Source: Botryobacter ruber (lineage in GTDB: Bacteria; Bacteroidota; Bacteroidia; Cytophagales; Hymenobacteraceae). Taken from it: 64,000 bases of DNA. The first letter of the stretch is position 1. The number at the start of each line of letters is the position of its first letter. Under the pieces are notes generated by a model. That model was not told the DNA's origin and ran no database searches. It saw nothing but the letters and a program-made list of their open reading frames with translations. A program made the position numbers and the translations under genes. The DNA lies in contig NZ_QCZK02000055.1 of assembly GCF_003347595.2 (NCBI RefSeq), forward strand, positions 1 to 64,000. Reading direction: 5' to 3'. Positions 18,502-27,653 of the stretch are shown one piece after another.

Positions 18502-20826
18502 ATGGAAAACAATACTAACTCTGAAGACAGCTTAGCCTCATCTGTAGTACATAAATACCTGCCCTTCTGGCCGCTGTTCGTTATTTTATCCGTTGTTTTC
18601 TTGTTGGGTGCGTGGGGTTACCTCCATTATTTTGCAGTACCTTCCTATGCGATAACGGCTTCACTTATTGTGAAAGATGAAAAGAAAGGTGTTGAAGATG
18701 CTAAAATGACAGAGGCGATCGATGCCTTCACCTCCAACACCATTGTAGAGAATGAAATCAATGTGATTCATTCCTTTACCTTGGTGAACAAAGTGGTGAA
18801 CGAACTGATGCTGTATGCGCCGGTTTTTGAAGAGGATAAGTTTAAGTCAGTTCCTGCCTACACTACTTCTCCGGTGAGGCTGCAACTGAAATCGCCGGAA
18901 AATGCCAAAGAGTTCGAAAAGATTTACTTTACCTATGACGAAGCAGGCAGGCGGGTAACGGTTGGTAACAAGGCGTATCCGTTAAACAAATGGGTTAAGA
19001 CGCCTTTTGGGGAGCTCCGGTTTATCCAAAACCAGAAGCAAACAGATGCTGCAGAAAAGCCTTTGTATTTTTCGATCATCAGGCCCAAGAAAGCCAGTAA
19101 CCTGTTGCTGGCGAATATCTCCATCGAAACCTCCAACAAGCTTTCCAGTGTCATTAACCTGAGTATGCAGGATTATGTGCCGCAGCGGGGCGAAGATATT
19201 CTTAACACACTCATAAGGGCGTACAACGAAACAGCCGACTCCGACAAAAACAGGCTGGCAGCCCAGACCCTTGCCTTTGTTGAAGACAGGATAAGGCTTG
19301 TCGAGCAGGAGTTAACAGATTTGGAAAGTGAAATTGAGCAGTACAAATCCACCAGGGGAGCTGTAAACTTAAACGAACAGGGAAAACTCTACCTGGAAAA
19401 AGTAGGCGAAAACGACCGCAAAATTTCCGAAATCAATCTGCAGCTTGCCGTGCTGGATAAAGTGGAAAGCTACGTGGTTTCCAGGAAAAACACGGCAGGT
19501 ATTATGCCCTCCACGCTGGGGGTGAGCGATCCGGCTTTATCGCAGGTGCTGCAGAAACTGCACACCGCCGAGATCGAGTACCAGAAACTGAAGCCCACCA
19601 CTGCCGAAAACAACCCTTTGCTCATGGCTGTTTCGGATGAAATAGCAAGTATCAGGCCCGGCATTCTGGAGAACATCCGCAGCCAGCGGGTGAACTTAAA
19701 AACCAGCCTCGCCAACATTGTTGCCGCCAACAGCCAGTACAATGCCGAGTTGCGGGCAATCCCCGCAAAAGAAAGGGAACTGATAGAGATCAGCCGCCAG
19801 CAGTCCATTAAAAACGAGGCCTACAGCTTCCTGCTGCAGAAAAGGGAAGAAACCGTGCTCTCGAGTGCCCCTACAGACGGTGACGTCCGGGTGATCGATA
19901 TGGCCGAAGCTTCGGTGCTGCCTGTAAGTCCTAAAAAACTGTACATCTACTTGTCTGCACTGCTGGTAGCCTTTGGGCTTGGCATCGGGCTGGTAACAGG
20001 TAGGGAGTTAATGAACGGAAAACTGTTGTTCAGGCACGAAATAGAAGAAAACATAAGTGCGCCTATCGTGGGCGAACTTACCAGCGTAAACAACCGGAAA
20101 GGAAGCCTTTTTGTAGAGCCTGCCGATACAGCCGTGATCGAACAGTTCAGGCAGCTACGGGCCACGATGGGGCTCTATGGGCGTACCTTCGTCAAAAAGA
20201 AAATCATGGTTGCCTCCAGCATACCCGGCGAAGGAAAAAGCTATGTGAGTACCAACCTGGCGCTAAGCCTTTCTGCCTCCGGCAAACAGGTAGCCCTGCT
20301 CGACTTCGACTTACGGAATCCTGTTACCTCGCAGCTGTTTGACCTCTACAAGGAAGCCGGTATCATCGAATACCTGAACGGCGAAGCGGTACGCCCGGAA
20401 GCCATTGTCAGGAAGACGGCTTTTAAAAACCTGAGCATGATTCCGGCCGGAACAGATGTAGGCGACCACACCGAGCTGCTGCTGAACGGGAAACTGGAAA
20501 CCCTGTTCGCCTTTTTAGAAGACACCTTTGATTATATCATCATCGACACGCCACCTGTCGACCTTATTTCAGACGCGTACCTGCTGTCGGAATACTGCGA
20601 CATTACACTGCTCGTGATGCGGCATGCGCATACGCCGAAACAGGTTGTGCAGCGCCTGGGGCAGAGCGGCAAACTGAAATCGTTGCGCAACGTGGCCATA
20701 GTTTTCAATGGTGTTAAACCCAGAGGCTTTGTTAACGGCAAGTATGGCTATGGCTACGGCTATGGTTACGAAGTTAAATATGGAAATAAAGTGTACCAGT
20801 CAAGGACCAAAACAGCAAAGGCGTAG
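18502..20826 (+). CDS. Wzc-like polysaccharide co-polymerase / BY tyrosine kinase
   Basis: 774 residues from the ATG at 18502 (an in-frame TTG lies two codons upstream). There are membrane segments at about 25-45 and about 480-500. Between them lies the Wzz periplasmic domain with coiled-coil stretches. A cytoplasmic tyrosine-kinase domain follows, with Walker A SSIPGEGKS at about 571-579, Walker A' ALLDFDLRNP and Walker B-like DYIIIDTPP. The tail carries alternating Tyr-Gly (YGYGYGYGYEVKYGNKVY), the usual autophosphorylation cluster. It acts with the Wza-like lipoprotein just upstream to control polymer length and export. No cognate phosphatase gene is visible in the window. Confidence 0.92.
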   Translation: MENNTNSEDSLASSVVHKYLPFWPLFVILSVVFLLGAWGYLHYFAVPSYAITASLIVKDEKKGVEDAKMTEAIDAFTSNTIVENEINVIHSFTLVNKVVNELMLYAPVFEEDKFKSVPAYTTSPVRLQLKSPENAKEFEKIYFTYDEAGRRVTVGNKAYPLNKWVKTPFGELRFIQNQKQTDAAEKPLYFSIIRPKKASNLLLANISIETSNKLSSVINLSMQDYVPQRGEDILNTLIRAYNETADSDKNRLAAQTLAFVEDRIRLVEQELTDLESEIEQYKSTRGAVNLNEQGKLYLEKVGENDRKISEINLQLAVLDKVESYVVSRKNTAGIMPSTLGVSDPALSQVLQKLHTAEIEYQKLKPTTAENNPLLMAVSDEIASIRPGILENIRSQRVNLKTSLANIVAANSQYNAELRAIPAKERELIEISRQQSIKNEAYSFLLQKREETVLSSAPTDGDVRVIDMAEASVLPVSPKKLYIYLSALLVAFGLGIGLVTGRELMNGKLLFRHEIEENISAPIVGELTSVNNRKGSLFVEPADTAVIEQFRQLRATMGLYGRTFVKKKIMVASSIPGEGKSYVSTNLALSLSASGKQVALLDFDLRNPVTSQLFDLYKEAGIIEYLNGEAVRPEAIVRKTAFKNLSMIPAGTDVGDHTELLLNGKLETLFAFLEDTFDYIIIDTPPVDLISDAYLLSEYCDITLLVMRHAHTPKQVVQRLGQSGKLKSLRNVAIVFNGVKPRGFVNGKYGYGYGYGYEVKYGNKVYQSRTKTAKA

Positions 20827-21227
20827 GCGCCAGCCGGTCGTGTAGCTGCCGAAACAAAAGGATTTGTTGTGCCGGGTGGGTTTGGCAACAGGAGCTTAGG
20901 CGAAGAAAGGTGCTGCGTAGCGTTTGGATAAATCCGGAAGAAAGCTGTTCATCTTGTAGCTGGTTGTTGGAAGCGACCGGCACAGGCGGAGCTTTCGCAG
21001 AATAAAATGTTGTACTTTAAATATTAAAAAATTGTCTTTAATGAGTCTGGCCGCACTCCGAAAGGCTGCTGACACATGGTTTGAAACAGCTCTGTTTGCT
21101 GATGTTCGGAAACCATCACCTGACTCCCCCTCTACCTGGCGACTCATGCCGGGATAGCAATTCAAGTGTACTACACACCGGAAGAATCAGATCTAAATAC
21201 AGTGCGATAAATCTAAACACTCAGAAG

Positions 21228-22325
21228 ATGAAAGTATTAGTTACAGGAACAGCGGGTTTTGTTGGTTTTCACTTAGCTGAGCAGCTTCTTGACAGGGGCG
21301 ATGAAGTAGTGGGCGTAGACAACATAAATGATTATTATGATCCGAAGCTGAAGTTTGCCAGGCTGGCGCAAAGCGGAATACGGGAAGAACTTGTAGACTG
21401 GCATAAGGAGGTGCAAAGCTATAAACATGCCGGCTACAGGTTTATTCGGATGAACCTGGAAAATAAACCGGAACTGGTGGCGCTCTGCGACCGTGAGAAG
21501 TTCGATGTAATTGTGCACCTGGCAGCACAGGCCGGTGTGCGCTACTCCATCACCAACCCCGATGCCTATGCGCAGTCTAACCTGGTCAGTTTTCTCAACA
21601 TATTAGAGGTAAGCCGCTATAACAAAGTAAAACATTTGGTGTACGCCAGTTCTTCGAGTGTTTATGGCCTGAACGAAACCATGCCTTTCTCGGTGAAGCA
21701 CGGTACCGACCATCCGGTGTCGTTGTACGCGGCCAGCAAAAAGGCAAACGAACTGATGGCCCACACCTACAGCCACCTCTACCGGATTCCTACCTCTGGG
21801 CTGCGCTTCTTTACCGTGTATGGCCCCTGGGGCAGACCGGATATGGCCTATTTCCTGTTTGCAGATGCTATCCTGAAAAACAAGCCGATCCAGGTGTTCA
21901 ACTACGGTAAAATGAAACGCGACTTTACCTACATCGACGACATCACCAGCGGCATCATGAATGTAATGGACAAGCCCGCAGAACCGGATGGAAACTGGAA
22001 TGCCAGCAACCCCGATCCTTCCCGCTCTACAGCTCCTTACTGTATTTACAACATCGGCAACAACACGCCGGTAGAACTGATGAGCTTTATCCGGGAGATC
22101 GAAAAAAATATGGGTACCAAAGCGGTTATCGAAATGAAGGGCATACAGGACGGCGATGTTACTGCCACCTGGGCCAACGTAGACGACCTGATTCACCATT
22201 TCGATTATAAGCCCAACACTACCATTCATGCCGGGCTCAGGAAGTTTACCGAGTGGTTTAAGAACTACTATGCTGCCGGGAAAGTGGCAGAAGTAAAAGC
22301 TGCCGCAAATGCGGTGGGCGTATAG
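21228..22325 (+). CDS. NAD-dependent nucleotide-sugar epimerase (UDP-glucuronate 4-epimerase-like)
   Basis: 365 residues from the ATG at 21228; the longer in-frame opening from 21081 has no family similarity and is rejected. The Rossmann motif GTAGFVGFHLAEQL is at the N terminus and the catalytic YxxxK is in SLYAASKKANE, as in extended short-chain dehydrogenases. VYGPWGRPDMAYF and FNYGKMKRDFTYIDD are typical of the UDP-glucuronate 4-epimerase branch (CapI/WbpP type). It probably supplies UDP-galacturonate or a related sugar from the product of a nucleotide-sugar dehydrogenase such as the one at 29827. The 400-bp gap before it (20827-21227) shows no gene or clear regulatory element. Confidence 0.88.
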   Translation: MKVLVTGTAGFVGFHLAEQLLDRGDEVVGVDNINDYYDPKLKFARLAQSGIREELVDWHKEVQSYKHAGYRFIRMNLENKPELVALCDREKFDVIVHLAAQAGVRYSITNPDAYAQSNLVSFLNILEVSRYNKVKHLVYASSSSVYGLNETMPFSVKHGTDHPVSLYAASKKANELMAHTYSHLYRIPTSGLRFFTVYGPWGRPDMAYFLFADAILKNKPIQVFNYGKMKRDFTYIDDITSGIMNVMDKPAEPDGNWNASNPDPSRSTAPYCIYNIGNNTPVELMSFIREIEKNMGTKAVIEMKGIQDGDVTATWANVDDLIHHFDYKPNTTIHAGLRKFTEWFKNYYAAGKVAEVKAAANAVGV

Positions 22326-22370
22326 CAGGTGCTGCGGATAGTGTAATTTTTGTACTAAACCCCACAACCT

Positions 22371-23873
22371 ATGAGTCAGGAAAAAAAGCTTACCGAACGA
22401 ACACTTACCGGTTTCCTCTGGATGATTACCGGCAGTGGTGTGCAGGTAGTGCTGAAAATAGGCGTGCTGGCCGTGCTGGCCAGGCTGGTAGGGCCGAAGG
22501 AATTCGGGATCATGGGAATTGCCGTAATTGTCGTGGAGTTTTCTAAAATGTTTACCCAGATGGGCGTAGGACCGGCTATTGTACAGCGGAAGGAGCTGGA
22601 AGACCGCCACCTGACTACCGGCTTCACGCTTTCCCTGTTCATGGGCTTCTTCTTTGCCGGCATGCTGGCGCTGCTGGCCCCGCTGCTGGAAGTGTTTTTC
22701 CGAATGGAAGGACTGACGCCTGTGCTGCGGGTAACGGCCCTGATCTTCCTGGTCGATTCGCTTACCCTGATCGGGCAGGCGCTGCTGCAGCGCAACATGA
22801 AGTTCAGGGCAATTGCAGCGGTTGATGTCGCCTCGTATGCCATCGGCTACGGCGGTATTGGCATAACGCTGGCCTATTTCGGCTGGGGCGTGTGGGCGCT
22901 GGTAGCAGCGCACATGGCACAGGCTATCCTGCATGCCGTTATCATCTTTTTCATTCAGCCTTTTTCCAAGCGTCCGGGGTTCGAGCTGGATGCCTTTAAG
23001 GAACTGCTTCATTTCGGAGGCGGCATGACCATGGCCCGGATCGGCAATTTTCTCGCTAACCAGGGCGATAACCTGGTGGTAGGACGCATGCTGGGAGCCG
23101 GGGCGCTGGGTATCTACGGAAGGGCGCATCACTTTATGGTAATGCCGGCCAGCCTGTTCGGTACCGCCCTGGACAAAGCGCTCTTTCCGGCCATGGCCAA
23201 GGTGCAGGACGACAAACAGCGGCTCGGAAAAGCGTACCTGACGGGCGTGAGCATTATTGCTACCATTTCCATTCCGCTGAGCATTGTGCTGGTGCTGCTG
23301 GCGCCCGAAATTATCATGGTTTTACTGGGCCCGAAATGGACAGCGGTAATTCTTCCTTTTCAGATTTTGACCTGCAGCCTGCTGTTCAGGATGAGCTATA
23401 AAATGAGCGATTCGCTGGCAAGGGCAACAGGAGCGGTCTATAAAAGAGCCTGGCGCCAGGTAATTTATGCCGTCTTAGTGGTGGCCGGTACCTACATTGG
23501 CCAGTTCTGGGGACTGCCCGGCGTAGCCGTAGGTGTTGCCATGGCGCTGATCACAAACTTCCTGCTGATGGCACAGCTGAGCCTCGGCATCACCCATGTC
23601 AGCTGGCTGAAAATGGCGCAGGTACACTGGCATGGACTGGTACTGGGGCTGACGATTGGCATTGCCAGCTACACCCTGGTAACGCTGTGCCGTTTACATC
23701 TTCACTCACACTTCCTGACGTTGCTGGTTACTGGTGTAGCCCTGGGAATACTGTTGGCGTTGGCAATATGGCGCTTCCCCGGGCTGATCAGCCATGAACT
23801 GAAGGAGCTGTTTAACAAACTGGTTTTAAAGCGTATTAAAAAATTACCAACCCAGAATGCATGGACGAGCTAA
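22371..23873 (+). CDS. Polysaccharide flippase, MOP superfamily (Wzx/WzxC-like)
   Basis: 500 residues with about 12-14 hydrophobic segments. The N terminus (TLTGFLWMITGSGVQVVLKI, VLARLVGPKEFGIMGIA) is characteristic of the WzxC-type lipopolysaccharide/colanic-acid flippase family, which moves lipid-linked repeat units across the inner membrane. The 3' end overlaps the next gene by 13 bp, consistent with one transcript. The substrate is not predictable from sequence. Confidence 0.88.
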   Translation: MSQEKKLTERTLTGFLWMITGSGVQVVLKIGVLAVLARLVGPKEFGIMGIAVIVVEFSKMFTQMGVGPAIVQRKELEDRHLTTGFTLSLFMGFFFAGMLALLAPLLEVFFRMEGLTPVLRVTALIFLVDSLTLIGQALLQRNMKFRAIAAVDVASYAIGYGGIGITLAYFGWGVWALVAAHMAQAILHAVIIFFIQPFSKRPGFELDAFKELLHFGGGMTMARIGNFLANQGDNLVVGRMLGAGALGIYGRAHHFMVMPASLFGTALDKALFPAMAKVQDDKQRLGKAYLTGVSIIATISIPLSIVLVLLAPEIIMVLLGPKWTAVILPFQILTCSLLFRMSYKMSDSLARATGAVYKRAWRQVIYAVLVVAGTYIGQFWGLPGVAVGVAMALITNFLLMAQLSLGITHVSWLKMAQVHWHGLVLGLTIGIASYTLVTLCRLHLHSHFLTLLVTGVALGILLALAIWRFPGLISHELKELFNKLVLKRIKKLPTQNAWTS

Positions 23874-25414
23874 TCATCCCACCCATACGGCCTGTTGCCA
23901 TTCCTAAAAGCAATTCACAAACGCCAAAGCTGGCCCTTATCCGGGACTTGCTGGACGTGTTGCACACGGCTGGTATCCAATACTGTCATTGGAAGAGCAA
24001 CGAACACCTCGATGCCTCCATGACAGGAGATACCGACCTGGATATTCTGTTCGATGCAGAACAGCGGGAGCAACTGGAAGGACTGCTGGATAAACTGGGC
24101 TTTAAGCGCCTTTGTTCCATCACCCAGAAGCAGTACAAGGATATCGAAGACTTTATTGGCATGGACCTGCCATCGGGCAAACTGGTGCATGTGCATGCCC
24201 ACTTCAGGCTTACCATGGGCGAAATGTACCTGAAGGGCTACCAGCTGGAACTGGAAGAAAGGATTCTGAACAGCCGCGTTTTTGATGAAACATTCGGGAT
24301 TTACACTTCCGATCCGGCCTATGAGCTGATTCTGCTCTACTTCAGGGAAGCGCTGAAGCTCCGGAACCGCGATGTGATGATGATGCACCTGTTCAACCGG
24401 GTAAAGTACTCCGAAAATGTGCTGAAGGAGTACCGGTGGCTGAAGCAGAAAACCACCGAGGCCCAGCTGAAGGCCACGCTCAAAACCATGTTTAAGAATT
24501 ACAAGCCCATTTATCAACTGGTAACCGGGGGCTTTAACCGCCGGGAGTTACTAAAACTTTCTGTTATCATCAAAGACATCTTCTATAACAACAGGCTGTA
24601 TTCTCCTGTAACGGCCAACCTGTTGCGGTGGTACCGGGAGGCAACGGTGCGGGTGTCCCGGAAGCTGTCGCGGCTGCTGAACCGCCCTATCCTGTCACAG
24701 CGGATAAACCCACGTGGAGGGATTGCCGTGGCCGTGATCGGTGCAGACGGGTCGGGTAAATCTACGGTAACGGCTAACCTGCAGAGCACTTTCCGGCAGA
24801 AGCTGGATGTGTATAAGATCTACTTTGGCAGAGGCGACGGCAATATGTCGTGGGCCAGGCGGATGCTGTTACGTGCAAAGGCTGTGGTGGCAGGTGCAGA
24901 AAACAAAAAGAAGAAAAAAGGCACCGACCTGGGGGTGGTGCGAAAGCGGGGCGTGCTGGGGAACCTGTACAAATGCGCGGAAGCGGTGATCGTGGCATTC
25001 GAAAAGCGCCGGAACCTGCAGCTCATGCAGGAAGCCCGGGAGAAAGGCATGTTCATCATCTGCGACCGTTTTCCGCAGAACCAGATCATGGGCTACAACG
25101 ATGGCCCGCTGCTGCACCACCTGCTTGCGTCTTCGAACCCCCTGTTCCGGGAGATCGCCAAATGGGAATCGGAGGTATATGCCGCCGCAGAGAACAGTCC
25201 GCCGGATGTGCTTTTCAAACTGATAGCAGATGCCGGCGTGGTGGAAGCCCGGAAGCCGGGCGAAACCTCACTCGAAACCCTGGAAGCCAAGATTGCGGGT
25301 GTCAGGAGCCTGAAGTTTGACGACAGATGCAAAGTAGTGACAGTAGATGCCACGCAGCCGCTGGACAAAGTGCTTTACACCATCAAGGAGCAGATCTGGG
25401 GCAGCTATCGCTGA
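23861..25414 (+). CDS. Nucleotidyltransferase-like / thymidylate-kinase-like fusion protein
   Basis: 517 residues. The N-terminal half has a nucleotidyltransferase-type core (YCHWKSNEHLDAS, then GDTDLDILFD with paired acidic residues, about 45-66). The C-terminal half is a P-loop kinase resembling thymidylate kinase, with Walker A GADGSGKS at about 293-300 and a DRFP motif (FIICDRFPQNQ). Such fusions occur in polysaccharide loci and probably act on a sugar, lipid or nucleotide substrate, but the reaction is unknown. It overlaps the flippase upstream. The stretch encoding RAKAVVAGAENKKKKK (near 24866-24915) contains a match to the dispersed repeat. Confidence 0.75.
   Translation: MDELIIPPIRPVAIPKSNSQTPKLALIRDLLDVLHTAGIQYCHWKSNEHLDASMTGDTDLDILFDAEQREQLEGLLDKLGFKRLCSITQKQYKDIEDFIGMDLPSGKLVHVHAHFRLTMGEMYLKGYQLELEERILNSRVFDETFGIYTSDPAYELILLYFREALKLRNRDVMMMHLFNRVKYSENVLKEYRWLKQKTTEAQLKATLKTMFKNYKPIYQLVTGGFNRRELLKLSVIIKDIFYNNRLYSPVTANLLRWYREATVRVSRKLSRLLNRPILSQRINPRGGIAVAVIGADGSGKSTVTANLQSTFRQKLDVYKIYFGRGDGNMSWARRMLLRAKAVVAGAENKKKKKGTDLGVVRKRGVLGNLYKCAEAVIVAFEKRRNLQLMQEAREKGMFIICDRFPQNQIMGYNDGPLLHHLLASSNPLFREIAKWESEVYAAAENSPPDVLFKLIADAGVVEARKPGETSLETLEAKIAGVRSLKFDDRCKVVTVDATQPLDKVLYTIKEQIWGSYR
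24875..24904 (+). repeat. Dispersed repeat copy inside a coding region
   Basis: Contains GGCTGTGGTGGCAGGTGCAG exactly, in frame, encoding KAVVAGA between the kinase P-loop and the LID-like region, and followed by a lysine run. Confidence 0.6.
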
Positions 25415-25447
25415 TATTGTTGATTGTATTACCATTTACAGAAAGGC

Positions 25448-26194
25448 ATGGAAGCAAGCTGTAAACTTAAAGAGAATTTTGAAGAAGCAACGTTGGTACA
25501 AAAGGTGGCAACTATAATAGAGTTTGTCGGTCCTCCGGGAGCAGGCAAAACAACAAGCTGCAGTTACTTTTCGCAGGTGTTAAAGGAGAAAAACCTGCAG
25601 GTATACCAGCTGCAGGATGTTAAAGATTACCTGAGCGAAATGGGCAGCCTCCGAAAGCTAAGCTTTTATGGGAAAACAGTCCTTTTCAAAGGTCGGAAAC
25701 TGATGCTTTTTACCATCGTGCTGGCTTTTTTTGGCGTGTTCAGTTTTAACGCTGTGTACAGGTATAGCAGGCTCTCTGTGTTTGACCTGGTGCTGAAACA
25801 ATTTGTAAAAGACAGGAACGCCGACGTGGTATTACTCGATCAGTGGAGCATACAGGAAGTGTGGTCGGCCACTATTTTCAGGCTTAAATCTTACCAGGAA
25901 ATACCGAAGCGGCTGAAGCAGTTTTATTTTAAAACAGACCACGTGATCTACTTCGATATTGATGTGCCGACTGCTGCGGAACGGATCAGCGGACGGCCAA
26001 CTAACCGCAGCCGGTTTGACCGGATGCGTCCGGATGAACGGCTTGAAGAACTGGATAAATACAGTACGTACCTGTTTCAGTTGTTCGAGAAATCGGATTG
26101 TGAGAACAAATGCATCTTCTCTGCTAGGCAACGCCCGGAGGAGAACGCGGCCGGTTTTCTGCAGTTTTTGAATGCCTCTTTTGTACAAGTTTAA
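25448..26194 (+). CDS. P-loop kinase-like protein of the exopolysaccharide locus
   Basis: 248 residues from the ATG at 25448; the only upstream alternative is a TTG at 25424. Walker A FVGPPGAGKTT lies near residues 25-35. A hydrophobic stretch (about 78-103) and DVVLLDQWSIQE (Walker B-like) follow, then a region with IYFDIDVPTAAERISGRPTN, resembling the LID of thymidylate or deoxynucleoside kinases. The substrate is unknown. It lies 33 bp after the fusion kinase and overlaps the next gene by 23 bp, so it is probably cotranscribed. Confidence 0.65.
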   Translation: MEASCKLKENFEEATLVQKVATIIEFVGPPGAGKTTSCSYFSQVLKEKNLQVYQLQDVKDYLSEMGSLRKLSFYGKTVLFKGRKLMLFTIVLAFFGVFSFNAVYRYSRLSVFDLVLKQFVKDRNADVVLLDQWSIQEVWSATIFRLKSYQEIPKRLKQFYFKTDHVIYFDIDVPTAAERISGRPTNRSRFDRMRPDERLEELDKYSTYLFQLFEKSDCENKCIFSARQRPEENAAGFLQFLNASFVQV

Positions 26195-27512
26195 GTTTAG
26201 TTGGGTTATGATATTGATTGCATTGTCGCTTTTGCTGGTTATTATCTTCTTCTACGACATCAAGCTGTTCGTACCCTCGCTGTTGGTGTATTTTGTGTTT
26301 TTCGACATGTTTGACGGTTTTTACGAAGAAAATAAAATTTATTCTGCCATACGCTACCTCATCCCGCTGGCACTGATCGCCTTTTACATGATGCGGTTTG
26401 ATGTTCTGAAAAAGTCCGATTTTATTTTCCTGATCCTCACTGTTTACCTGGTGTTTTTGTGGATCGTAAATTCTGGCGATATACTGGTATCTTCCCGCAA
26501 CTTAATGGCACTGTTTATTACGCTCCTGCTGATTCCGGTAGGCAAGCACCTGGGCAGGAGCGTGGACTTTGTGCAGGAGTTCGAAAAGTATAACCGGGTA
26601 CTGCTGATCGCGCTGCCACTCTACATCATCAGCGCCAACGTGTTTAACTTCGGGGAATCGTACACCGACGAATTCTCGACCGGCTTCCTGATTACCTCCC
26701 GCATGTATGTCGTTCCGATCGTGGTGTTCCTGGCCATCCACTACATCATCACGAACAAAGAGCGCAGCTGGCTTATCAAAGCCACCGATGCTTCCTTTAT
26801 CCTGCTCAACCTCTGCCTGCTGCTCATTAACACCCGTCGGACCACTTTGGGAATGCTGCTGGGGGCGCTGTTCGTGTACACGCTGCTCAACCGGAAAATA
26901 ATTTTTCAGATGGTGATGCTGGTTTTTGTGCTGGTGGCCACGCTGGTGTTTACCTACCCGCTGTACGAGGCAAAGCTCACGGCGCAGCTCGAGAAACGGG
27001 AGCGCATCCAGAACCTCGATACCTATGAGGAGGAAGGACGGGTGCTGGAAACACTTTACATCATGGACTACCACCAGAAACGGGAGAACCTGGCGGAGCT
27101 GCTGTGCGGCGTAAAGCTGTTCGATACTTACGAGTTCGGCGCCAAATACTTCGGACGGGGCCGCCCGATCCACAGCGACATCAACATGATCTTTTTCAGT
27201 ACAGGGATCATCGGCGTCATCCTGTTCAGCATGTTTTTCCTGCATTACTTCTACAGCGGGAACAGGAGGATTCTGCACCATAACAGGAAGCTGTATTATC
27301 CGCTCCTGATCGTGTTTCTGATGGTGCTGTTGCCCGGTCGCTTTATTGGCACCTTAACCTATGCGCCGCTGCTGATGCTCCTGCTCTCTTCCATAAAATA
27401 CTGCAGGCTGCAGCCCGAGGCAGCAAAAACAGGCAAGGAGGAGGCGGAGGGCCACTATTACCAGAGTGGCACATTAGAAAACACGCCAGGAACGAAAGCG
27501 GTCTATTCCTGA
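26172..27512 (+). CDS. O-antigen/exopolysaccharide polymerase-like membrane protein (Wzy candidate)
   Basis: 446 residues with about 10-11 predicted membrane segments and one larger extracytoplasmic loop between the last segments (about 270-335; LEKRERIQNLDTYEEEGR). This is the topology of Wzy/O-antigen ligase family proteins. Wzy sequences are poorly conserved, so the call rests on topology and on its place beside a flippase, export lipoprotein and co-polymerase. The start overlaps the preceding kinase by 23 bp; the next gene follows after 141 bp. Confidence 0.65.
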   Translation: MPLLYKFKFSWVMILIALSLLLVIIFFYDIKLFVPSLLVYFVFFDMFDGFYEENKIYSAIRYLIPLALIAFYMMRFDVLKKSDFIFLILTVYLVFLWIVNSGDILVSSRNLMALFITLLLIPVGKHLGRSVDFVQEFEKYNRVLLIALPLYIISANVFNFGESYTDEFSTGFLITSRMYVVPIVVFLAIHYIITNKERSWLIKATDASFILLNLCLLLINTRRTTLGMLLGALFVYTLLNRKIIFQMVMLVFVLVATLVFTYPLYEAKLTAQLEKRERIQNLDTYEEEGRVLETLYIMDYHQKRENLAELLCGVKLFDTYEFGAKYFGRGRPIHSDINMIFFSTGIIGVILFSMFFLHYFYSGNRRILHHNRKLYYPLLIVFLMVLLPGRFIGTLTYAPLLMLLLSSIKYCRLQPEAAKTGKEEAEGHYYQSGTLENTPGTKAVYS

Positions 27513-27653
27513 TGAAACAGCTGCATGCGTGGTGTTGCTACAGTACCAGCTTTGTAAAACCAATAAATACCCAGCAGTCCGGCATCCGGCTGCCGAACAA
27601 AAAGGAAAATAGAACAAGTGACAATCAACCGGAAAATTTTAAAACATTAGCTT

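Noticed and set aside
21081-21227. 49-codon extension of the epimerase
   Set aside because: No similarity to the family; the Rossmann motif starts right after the ATG at 21228.
21603-23132. 509-codon minus-strand open frame
   Set aside because: It is antisense to the well-supported epimerase and flippase and has a His/Gln-rich composition typical of a shadow frame.
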